Assembly (NCBI GenBank): GCA_963669155.1
Contig: OZ022589.1
Coordinates: 5,597,723 to 5,661,722 of the forward strand
Source of the DNA: Arbacia lixula
Lineage: Eukaryota > Echinodermata > Echinoidea > Arbacioida > Arbaciidae
Direction of reading: 5' to 3'
DNA length: 64,000 nt
The translations under genes were made by a program, and so were the position numbers. Each line of letters begins with the position of its first letter. Position 1 is the first letter of the stretch. The notes below the pieces were generated by a model. The model made no database searches, was not told the origin of the DNA, and worked only from the letters and a program-made list of their open reading frames with translations. Positions 23,701 through 32,600 of the stretch are shown here, one piece after another.

Positions 23701-24635
23701 AATGGCGTAACTACATTACCTAAATTTGCAACCCTAAATGGCGTAACGGGGGCGTAACCCATGAGAAAAGCCACCCTAAGTGGCGTGAACAGGGAAATCC
23801 CCTAATTTGATACCCTAAATGGCGTGAACATTGAAATCGATTAATTTGATACCATACTGATGACTGATGTTAAATTGATGTTAAATACAACAGGTATAAA
23901 TTCCATTTTTTGAAGAACCAAATTAGCAACCCTAAACGGCGTGAAGAGTGAGAAAAGGCTACCCTAAACGGCGATTTACCAGCGAATGGTGCTGAAATGC
24001 AACCCTTTTTGCCAAAGACGTCGACGACGCCGGAGTGCCTGAAACGGGACCCTTTTCGACGCTTTTTCTGGACGCGGGTGCGTAGCAGGCTATGTGGAGA
24101 GTGACCCCCCCGGGGTGACAAGGTGCACCATAGGTTTACATGTAGAAACTTGGGACCGAGAGATTTCTCTCGTTGTCATAACGAAACCTTGTTACATCCG
24201 TGCTCGTTGTAACGAGAGAAAGCTGTATCTTATTTAATAAGGCAGCAACAGACAACAACCAATCTATATTCTTTCCATTGCTTATAATAATACTTTGACG
24301 AGCAAACGTGTAAACCGAACTGAGCTGAGCGACGGTCAGCAAACGTAACTAAGTCGAGCTCGGACTCAGCAGCCATGGCAGCCATGGCAGCGGACGGCGA
24401 AATGTGCTGTGCGCCTGGCCGGGAAGCAGCTATGCAGTGCAGTGCGATGCGATGCGTGATGTTTCACTCCGCACGACCCCGGTCCAAGCCTGAACTACTA
24501 ACTCTTAAAATAACAAAAAACACAAGAAAATGTAAATTTCTGCTTTTAAATTTACCCTTCAATGTAACTGCGATCTGCAAGGAAGTCATTCAGGGCAGCT
24601 TGGCCACCGGCACTTTTGAGATCTCCGAAACCCAT
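14637..24635 (-). CDS. EEF1B2: Translation elongation factor 1-beta (eEF1B), complete, 7 coding exons
   Basis: Exons on the minus strand: 24635-24556, 21759-21637, 19294-19153, 18815-18779, 17938-17816, 16036-15969, 14720-14637. They join in frame into 218 aa (vertebrate eEF1B2 is about 225). Start [20 protein letters not shown] and end DIAAFNKI are diagnostic. Domains: N-terminal GST-C-like helical region (1 to about 75, with RWYNQVKSY), an acidic hinge (about 90-112, with FGSDDDD, the usual CK2-site context), then the C-terminal guanine-exchange domain (128-218). The protein reloads eEF1A with GTP during translation elongation, as part of the eEF1 complex. Unusual cysteines occur at conserved places: KPC-DDET (Cys143) where the family has KPW, WGACK (Cys169), PLCYGI (Cys175) and DCFGS. 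The acceptor-like CCGACAG at about 24656 just upstream of the ATG suggests a non-coding first exon. Confidence 0.95.
15448..15573. mobile_element. MITE family D
   Basis: Ends CAGTTGGGCCTGAGATCAA and TTGATTTCAGGCCCAACTG around GATTGCAATC repeats. Related copies at 30226-30342 and, degraded, about 45800-45905. Confidence 0.75.
15969..16036 (-). CDS. EEF1B2: eEF1B coding exon 6
   Basis: Acceptor TTGCAG, donor GTGAGT at 15968. Residues 169-191: [20 protein letters not shown] and EK. The Gly of the family's VPVGYGI is Cys here. Confidence 0.95.
16157..16394. mobile_element. Foldback element with 12-bp target duplication (same ends as 51546-51934)
   Basis: AAGATATTTCTT flanks both sides (16157-16168, 16383-16394). 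The interior begins TTAGTGAAAGGGCTTT and has inverted CATACACCCAGTAG arms around a T-run. It lies in an eEF1B intron. Confidence 0.75.
17566..17788. mobile_element. MITE family C (copy 2)
   Basis: TACTGTATTATATGCCATAT at the left and TATATGGCGTATACAGTA at the right. It lies 27 bp beyond the donor of eEF1B exon 5. Confidence 0.75.
17816..17938 (-). CDS. EEF1B2: eEF1B coding exon 5 (exchange domain, first half)
   Basis: Acceptor TTTGCAG, donor GTAAGT at 17815. Residues 128-169: [20 protein letters not shown] through DGLLWGA. The near-universal Trp of KPWDDET is Cys here (TGT). Confidence 0.95.
18210..18625 (+). pseudogene. LINE reverse-transcriptase 3' tail remnant
   Basis: The reading [20 protein letters not shown] then [20 protein letters not shown] is the end of a LINE ORF2-type protein. 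After frame breaks, [13 protein letters not shown] and [17 protein letters not shown] continue the usual tail. Broken by stops; it lies in an eEF1B intron. Confidence 0.7.
18779..18815 (-). CDS. EEF1B2: eEF1B coding exon 4 (37-bp micro-exon)
   Basis: Acceptor CACACAG and donor GTAAGT at 18778. Encodes [12 protein letters not shown] plus one base. It is short, but frame and phase fit the exons on both sides. Confidence 0.9.
19153..19294 (-). CDS. EEF1B2: eEF1B coding exon 3 (acidic hinge)
   Basis: Acceptor GATAG before 19294, donor GTATAT at 19152; phase 0 at its end. Residues 68-115: [13 protein letters not shown], then Asp/Glu-rich hinge with [13 protein letters not shown]. The family normally has DLFGS; the leucine is replaced by cysteine here. 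Confidence 0.94.
19850..21088 (-). mobile_element. Element with internal 157-bp tandem array, copy 1 (truncated)
   Basis: Left end shares AACAAGGCATTAGCAATATTG and GTCTCGCCCACTTGCG with the (inverted) end of the copy at 30980-32160. The array unit (CAAGTTAGGTTGTAATCC) starts at 19991, 20148, 20305, 20462, 20619 and 20776, exactly 157 bp apart. The GACGGACGACGGACGG end is cut off near a family-A MITE (21098). Confidence 0.85.
21098..21468. mobile_element. MITE family A (copy 2)
   Basis: AAAGGGAATAAACTGTACTG at the left and CAGTACAGTATATTCCCTTT at the right; in an eEF1B intron beside the 157-bp array element. Confidence 0.75.
21490..21612. repeat. GGCTGCTC/TCTTGG minisatellite
   Basis: Repeated TTGGCTGCTC-type units directly after the donor of eEF1B exon 2 on the gene strand. 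Confidence 0.6.
21637..21759 (-). CDS. EEF1B2: eEF1B coding exon 2
   Basis: Acceptor CTGCAG (21765-21760), donor GTAAGA at 21636. Residues 27-68 with [14 protein letters not shown] and [20 protein letters not shown]-type minisatellite follows the donor on the gene strand, and a MITE begins 22 bp beyond the acceptor. Confidence 0.95.
21782..22195. mobile_element. MITE with TGTTTATCA ends, upstream of eEF1B exon 2
   Basis: Left GGGCATGTTTATCAACTCTT, right GATGATAAACACAGCC; interior has many AAACGCGTTT-like motifs. It ends 22 bp from the exon 2 acceptor. Confidence 0.6.
22965..23543. repeat. Large inverted repeat (arms of about 200 bp)
   Basis: ACAATACGTGCCTTTACGG at 22965 pairs with CCGTAAAGGCACGTATTGT ending 23543; the inner TACAATAATACGAATCAAA pairs likewise. 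Confidence 0.75.
23633..24114. mobile_element. hAT-like non-autonomous DNA transposon with 8-bp target duplication
   Basis: Perfect 23-bp terminal inverted repeats (CCCGGGGGGGTCACTCTC plus CACAT), imperfectly extended to about 46 bp, flanked by GTGACAAG on both sides (23625-23632, 24115-24122). The interior repeats ACCCTAAATGGCGT at least six times. No transposase ORF. Confidence 0.85.
24556..24635 (-). CDS. EEF1B2: eEF1B coding exon 1 (start codon)
   Basis: ATG at 24635-24633 in a good context (ATACC before ATGGG). Encodes residues 1-26 plus two bases; donor GTAAAT begins at 24555. MGFGDLKS is the invariant eEF1B start. Confidence 0.95.
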
Positions 24636-25209
24636 GGTATTTTGTAGATTTCTGTCGGCGGACAAAAAAAGATACGTGGAGATGTTCGCTACACGTGTGT
24701 AAATAGAGACAGATTAATGTAGGTATCAATGTACAGAATGCAGAATCACCCCGGAAGCAGAGGCTCTTTTACGTGTCAGTCAAGTTCCACCATTAGACTG
24801 ACTTCAAAGCGTAGACAGAAGATAAAAACATAAAACAATGATTTTTAGTGCAATTTTCATCTTAAGACATTCTGCAGGTTCTAAAAAATACATATAAAAA
24901 TTTAAACTCTAGAAAAAAATAAATAGGATTATTTTTGAGTGAATGAATGTATTTTGATGTAGATTCTTAATATACATAAACATAAAAACAACCCTTCATT
25001 CCTGAAATCCAAGTTAACTTCACGTGGGTGTTTTTATGCCATGCGTGTGCATGTGTATAATGTGAACACCGTGCTCAGCGGAAAATAGCGGTATCGCATC
25101 TAAAGCCAGCGGGCTAGACTAGGCGAGGTGAAGAGAGGATTGAGGGTAATTGGAGGCGGGCAGCGCAGGGCAGATCTGACTTGGCAACAGAGAACTTTCT
25201 TTATTAGTT
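24636..25209. promoter_or_regulatory. Head-to-head intergenic region between eEF1B and POLR1B starts
   Basis: The start codons of the two divergent genes are 574 bp apart. The interval must hold both 5'UTRs and probably a bidirectional promoter. No TATA box stands out. The half near POLR1B has GC-rich patches (25095-25180), and an A/T-rich patch lies at 24830-25000. An in-frame TGA at 25177 supports ATG 25210 as the first POLR1B start. Confidence 0.6.
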
Positions 25210-25311
25210 ATGAGGTTAAACGATACTCCATTTACGATGTCTACTGAAACTCCATCGTTACGAAATCTGACCGACGCAAAATATGGTCAGCCCGAGAATC
25301 ATCAAAACAAT
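25210..25311 (+). CDS. POLR1B: POLR1B exon 1 (start)
   Basis: Residues 1-34, donor GTAAGT. A second in-frame ATG at 25237 ([17 protein letters not shown]) could be the main start, since conservation begins near [11 protein letters not shown]. Confidence 0.85.
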
Positions 25312-28300
25312 GTAAGTTTATTTCATTTTCAAATTCAATTTATTTAACTTGATACATACACTACAGTACTAGTACAGCTAAATTGGCATAAAAAGGAAAA
25401 GAGAAGAAAGGGAAGGAGCCGCAGTTTTAAACTGCAGTGTTTTTCGGCAATGCTGTACAATTGGGGACCAGGCAGTATCGCACATGTATAATGCACGCAA
25501 ATGGGAACACTGCAATACTGATTGTCGTCGGCAGAAAGTGACAAAGAAATCACCTTTTTTTGACGAATTAAGCAGCGAAAATTTTGTCTAGGGTTAAAGT
25601 TTGGGTCAGTGTAAGGTTCAGAATTAGGTTTAGGCTTAGGGTTAGGGTCAGGGTTAGGTTTAGGGTTAAACTTAAAGTTCATAAAATTAGTGAGATAGCC
25701 TGGTCCCTATTACGGGATTGCCAATGTTTTTCATTCATGTGCACAGGTCGATAGTCGGACCTGTCACGCTAAAAAAAATGACGGAGAGCACTCAGTCAGG
25801 GAACTTACGCGTCACTGTTATCAACATCCATAGCTGTATGCTGTTGGATAAATGAGTAAATAATGAAAAATTAATAAAAATAATATTGTGCATTCTCTTT
25901 ACTTTACAGCTGCTTCAAAATGCAGTGCGCCCTCACATCGAGTCTTTCAATTACATGCTGGAGGAGGGCCTCTCGCAAGCCGTCAGAAACATCGCCCCTG
26001 TGGAGTTCCTTCTGGATGATGAGAGGGTTTCCCTTTCATTTGAGGTGAGTTAAGAAGTAGCCCGTAACTATTTAAGTGGGCCACATTTGCCCTTTCTCAC
26101 AATTTTTGAGGATATTTACATGGTTTACTGAAGATTTTGTCAAACCATTCTATCACAATGATGCGGGTGCCTCAAACTGGCCCCCTTGTTTTCGTGTGAA
26201 TGTTTTCATACCCAGGATGAACAGGTAAAATATTGAAATTTCATTCACAAATCAGCAAAATCATGCTTTTTAAAAAACTATTTTGGGATTGAAGATTAAC
26301 CATATACTTTTGGAGAAATTGCACTACGAATATTGCTAGGTAAAACATTGCACATTCACATCACTGAACCTTGAAAGCGGCCCCCACCGATAATGTGCAG
26401 TACCTCTGTCAATCTGCCAAGTACAATGCCGACATTTCACTAGTGTTGCGTCTCGATCAGGCTCGTTCCAGTGGAGTGAAAAAATGACGGGAAAGTTTCT
26501 GCGATCGACGAGAATATCACGAAAGTACGAAAAACAGATATTTTGAACAAGAAAGTGCAATTGCCAAATTTTTCTTCCGAAAATCATGCATTTTGTTTAC
26601 TAATGCTTAAATACACAATAAATGTGCATCCAGTGTTCGATAACGCGCATTGAGCAGAAATACGCATGGGCCGGTTTCAAGGGTAGGAGCTGGTTTGTGA
26701 ACCACTCACTATACTAGTCAGTTTTGCCATGGTACATCCAGGCGGTATGTATTGTACCTTTCTCCTCCCTCATCAGTATTCTCATCTCTATTTATTCTCC
26801 TCCATTTTCTGTTTTTCTCTTTTTCACTTTTTCTTATCCTGTTTTCAGTAGTATGATTGGTGTGCCAAATTGTGTGTATCTATGTTTTATATGTTTATCA
26901 ATTATGTAATCTAATTTGAACTTATGTAAGCCACATTCATTCAGTGCTTGGACGATTGTGGATTTTATCAATAAAATACCATACACCAGCTACTACTACT
27001 AAGTAACTCCATGCAGTGGTACTTTGGCATAAAAACGGTGACTGCATATTTCAACAAGTTTCACCTGGCCAGTGCCAATTTTTTTCACTGAAATATGTTT
27101 CGCAAAACGATTTCATCAGTTCACTTAAACGACAAAAAGCTGCAATAACCACTGGATTTGACACAATATATGTGAATGTTATGCATGGCCACACCATCTT
27201 TATGCAGAATAATAGGCAGGATAAGTGACAATGAAATAAGTGCTGTGTGGCAGAGTTTCTGCATTTGCGACAATGATGGCACACTGTACAGAACACACTT
27301 ATGTACATATTTGTTGTTTGTATTTATTTCATTTAACCCTTTGTGTGCCAACCAAATTGCTGATCACTGTATAAGATTTGTGTGTGTAACGTGTGCCAAA
27401 ACTCATCTCTGGTACACAAAGAGTTAAGCATTTGACATTTCTTGATGATTCCATCGCAGGATGCATTCATTGGGACTCCCACCATCGCCAGGGGAAACAT
27501 GTATGCATCAACTCTGAGAGTGTATCCATCTGAGGTGAGCCTGTCCGTTAATCGCTGAAAGTGCTGAGAAACACTATGTTCAATGTAATGTGTAGTAGTG
27601 GTAAAGATTTAAAGGGAATATACTGCTCTGGGAAGACAAAAAGCATTCAAAAGAGTGATCATGAGCAATTTTCTTGCCAATGGTCTTAAATTCATGTATT
27701 GCCCATTTTAGAAACTTGCTGAAAGTTATTTGCCATCAAATGATCCACATTTGGAGTAATTAGTGATGAAATCACAAATCCTCAAAATGTTCAGCCGGAA
27801 CAAGATTTGTCTATGTCAATAAATATATTCAAATCCATGTTTATGAATATTATTGTGTAGTGGACATTTTTAAGTAACAGTTAAAGATAACACCCACATT
27901 GCAATGCGGAGAAATGCAAATTGTTGGAAGTGAAGTGACTTTAATAGTGTTGTAGTTTGGAGCTGCATGAGTAAACTTGCATTACGTATGAACCTTTTTC
28001 TTTGCTTCAATGATGTCAATTTGAAAGTTACATGACTGAGGTATATGTTGTAAGGTGATCTGTTCAGCTGTTGCTGCTGATAATTCAAACATTAAAGATT
28101 GATATTTTTGAAAAAAAAGATCAAGTTTATATAGAATAGCCATCAGAAGAGAAAAAAAAACATTTTCCTTCTTGCCTTCTTTATAAGTGTCGGCAGCGAG
28201 GGACAACGTATCAGGCTCCACTTCAGGCAAGGTTACGCTGGCAGACAGGAAGTGGGGACAGTGGGAACATGCTGTATCCTCTGGGACAGATACCCCTCAT

Positions 28301-29611
28301 GGTGAAGGTTAGTAGACTTAAGGGAGGAGTGAAGGGTGAATGTGTGGGGTGGAGTACCTCAATCCATTCAAGGTTACACTGGCAGACACAAAGTGGGGTC
28401 AGTGGGAACACATACCCCTCGTGGTGAAGGTTAGTATACTTCAGGGCCCCGTAACCTAAAGGTTTGCAATCAGATGCAAAACAGCAATGGGCAATCAACA
28501 CCATTGTTTCATGCGCTTTTTGCTCAAAAGATTGACCAGCAACCAATCCGACTTCGTCTTTCAAATTTGCAATTGATCGCAAACTTTGCGCTGGGGGGTA
28601 AAGGGTGAATATCTGGGGAGGAAGGAAGTGGACTCACATGTAGGCAAAGTTACACTGGCAGATGGGAAGTGAGAACAGTGGGAACATGCTCTTCCCTCTG
28701 GGGCAGATTCCCCTGATGGTGAAGATTAGTAGACTTAAGGGAGGAGTGAAGGGTGAGTATGTGATGAGAGGGGAGAGAGTCCTTCAATCCAGGCAAGGCT
28801 TATGGTAAAGTATGTTAGTAGATGTTGTGGAGAGGGATGGGGTTTACAGGAAAGGGGAGTGATACGTGAGTGTGTGTTTGTGGAGAGGTAAGGTAACATC
28901 AATGCATTTGAAACTTTAATCTATAGTAATGGTGAGGCAGACTTTGGCTAACAAAGAGTAGGAATATTCCTGATCAAATCCAGACTAAGATGTGGATGAG
29001 GGGTCATGAACGATGAAGGGGGTGGGGTTGATGAAGGGTGAATGGATGGTTGATGAAATGGGAAAAGAAGGGGGGGGGGGGTGTATGCCATGAATATACA
29101 TTCAGCTGGGATTTTGTTTTCCCTCTTCATCCTCACAGTGCAAGAACTGCAACCTCCACAACCTCTCCCCCAGTGAGTTGATCAGACGGAAGGAGGACAG
29201 CACCGAAATGGGCGGATACTTCATCTCAAACGGAATAGAAAAGGTCATCCGCATGCTGGTCATGCCCAGAAGAAACTTTGTGAGTATGAGATAGAGTCTC
29301 AGTTTTGCTTTTACCCTTGAAATAATGAGGTTATTTGTTCAATCTGTTCGAAAAATAAGCAGAGAAAGAGAAAGCCACGCAGGGACAGGCAAGGACACTT
29401 TTCAGTAAGCTAGCGCTTTTGTGAGTATGCACTTTATGGACATATTTGTTCCTTTTAAATAATAGTTAATCAGAAAGTCACATGAAAAAAGAATATCAAA
29501 GATAGGGTAGCCCTTTTGCACGACAAAACAATAAGATTTTGTGAGAAAAACACAGAAAATGGAAGAAAATACTATATGAGAACTTTGCTCTCCCTCTCCC
29601 TCCCTCTCTTC

Positions 29612-29674
<63 letters not shown>

Positions 29675-32600
29675 TCTCTCCCCCCCATTCTCTCTCTTTT
29701 TCTCTCTCTTCCCTCCCTCCTCCCCATCCTTCATCCTATCTCTCTCCTTTCCCTTGTAGCCCATGGCGATCAACCGGCCAAAATGGAGGACACGGGGGAA
29801 AGGCTTCACTGAGTTTGGTGTCAACATGAGATGTGTCCGGAACGACCAGACGATAGCAGTAAGTCAAGGAACATCATTTTAGTACTTTCGGAATAGTTTT
29901 GTTACCAATCGAAGAATGGCAAATCAAGCAATTGTTGCAGTGAGCCAAGGATTTCTTTTTATAGTTTATAGTTAATTGAAACTAAACCCCCTTATCACTG
30001 CACAGTAGGGAGTTACTACATTAACCCTATATAGCCCGGGCTAGATAGTGTTAAGCCATAACTAGTGATTCAATTTCGATTAGGTGGAATTCATTCTTAA
30101 TCTTTGAGTTGTTGCTAGTCGGACAGATGTCAAACAGGCTGTAGGGTTACCATTCAAAAGATATTGGTTGAAAAATAAACATAAATCACAATAAACATAA
30201 ATCACAAGCATAGTCCATTACTTTACAGTGGAAATCAAATTCACAGTGATTGCAATCAAATGCAGTCAGCTGCATACATTTACTGCAATCTGACCGCAAT
30301 AGATTACAATCAGCTGTGATGTTGATCTCAGGCCCAACTGTATACTGCGCACTAAAATAAGGAAGTCTGTACAATGATTTATTTCTTCAAGCTTTCTTGA
30401 TTTCTTTTTTGCCCAAGGAACACACACACACACACACATACCACAGCGCTACAATTCATCTGTCACACAAACGATTACTTAACATATTATCGACTTTTCA
30501 TATTTCCCTGTTCACAGAACATGACTCTGCACTATCTGACTACCGGAAGCATCATCGTGAGTTTCCCCTACAACAAGGAGATGTTCTTCATACCTCTCCT
30601 GGTGGTGCTCAGGGTAGGTTTTCACCTTTTTCTTCTCTCAAAAGCTTTATATCCCATGTGTGCATTACATCACCAAACTGTTTGTAAGCTACCAATGACT
30701 TTAAGAATGACTGGTGATCATTTCTTGTGCTTAATCAGATTCTCAATGATATTGATTCCCATCAACTTAAGTTGAAATCTGATCTTTATGAATACAGATT
30801 CTTGTTGTTAGCAAGTGTCTGAATGCAAAGTTTATGGACTGCATCCGTCCACTTCCCAGTGGGTGCGTGCGTTCAATGGCAGTAATGCTTGCATCATGCG
30901 CTAAGAGGGACAATACGATTATGAATGTAGACTATGCTCGCTGGGGTTCAAACGTAAACAAGGATAGTTTTTAATTTTTGTCTCGCCCACCGGAGGTGAA
31001 GGCGAGACTAAGGGATCCAAATGGCGTCCGTCCGTCGTCCGTCCGTCGTCCGTCCGTCGTCCGTCGTCCGTCACAAATGTTAAAGTTTACCTGCAAGACT
31101 CTCTTATGATCCATAACTTGGCAACTGTTACAGCAATGGCAGCCACACTTGGTTGATAGAAGCACTAGGGGTATCTTCATGTTATGGTGTTGTCAGAGGT
31201 CATGTGATGATGTCAAAGGTCATTTGAGGTCATATATTAAAGAGTATGTGCAAGACTCTCTTTTTCTATGTTAGTTTACCTGCAAGACTCTCTTTTGACA
31301 AATAACTTCACATAGGTTGCTTGGATTACAACCTAACTTGGGTCATAGATGCACTGGGGGTACCTTCATGTTATGGTACCGTTGGAGGTCACAGGATAAG
31401 GTCAAAGGTCATTTGAGGTCATACGTTAAAGTTTACCTGCAAGACTCTCTTTTGACAAATAACTTCACATGGGTTGCTTGGATTACAACCTAACGTGGGT
31501 CATAGATGCACTGGGGGTACCTTCATGTTATGGTACTGTTGGAGGTCACAGGATAAGGTCAAAGGTCATTTGAGGTCATACGTTAAAGTTTACCTGCAAG
31601 ACTCTCTTTTGACAAATAACTTCACATGGGTTGCTTGGATTACAACCTAACTTGGGTCATAGATGCACTGGGGGTACCTTCATGTTATGGTGCCGTTGGA
31701 GGTCACAGGATAAGGTCAAAGGTCATTTGAGGTCATACGTTAAAGTTTACCTGCAAGACTCTCTTTTGACAAATAACTTCACATAGGTTGCTTGGATTAC
31801 AACCTAACTTGGGTCATAGATGCACTGGGGGTACCTTCATGTTATGGTGCTGTTGGAGGTCACAGGATAAGGTCAAAGGTCATTTGAGGTCATACGTTAA
31901 AGTTTACCTGCAAGACTCTCTTTTGACAAATAACTTCACATAGGTTGCTTGGATTACAACCTAACTAGGGTCATAGATGCACTGGGGGTACCTTCATGTT
32001 ATGGTACCGTTAGAGGTCACAGGATAAGGTCAAAGGTCATTTTAGGTCATACGTTAAAGTTTACTTGCAAGACTCTCTTATCACACATAACTCATCACAT
32101 GTTGCTACTTCTGGTTATTTTCGCAAGTGGGCGAGACACAATATTGCTAATGCCTTGTTTAAATGTTTGTATAGTTTTGACTGTGAAATTTCATACACGT
32201 TATTGTTAAGGTACACTTCCTGCCGAGTTTCATGACTTTTGAAAATGGGATACCCTGATTTTAATGGTATACGCAATAGAGCCTAAGCCCAACTTCCTAC
32301 CCGTGTACAATTTGCTGAAAGGTATTGAAGTCAGGGATTGCAAACAAAGCTACAAAGAAAGAAATTATAAATTCTCACAATGATGTTTTGGCATGTCAGA
32401 ATGATTATGTGAAATGTTAGAGGGCCATTATGCCCCCCCCCCCCCCCCCCATCACTCTTGGCCTGATTAGGGTTAACGTTTGTAGAATTATCTGTTTATT
32501 TCAGGCTCTCATAGACACAACTGACCAGCATGTCTACGATGAACTGGTCAAAGGCAAGGAGAAGGACACGTTTCTGATTGGGTAAGAGTAATTGATGTCA

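Noticed and set aside
14637..24555. Box C/D snoRNA in eEF1B introns
   Set aside because: Vertebrate EEF1B2 hosts snoRNAs, so I looked for TGATGA boxes with a CTGA at the right distance on the minus strand. The few box C matches (near 15293, 19587) have no matching box D.
29402..29827. 141-codon frame on the minus strand
   Set aside because: Antisense of the CT tract and of POLR1B exon 6; charged repeat composition only.
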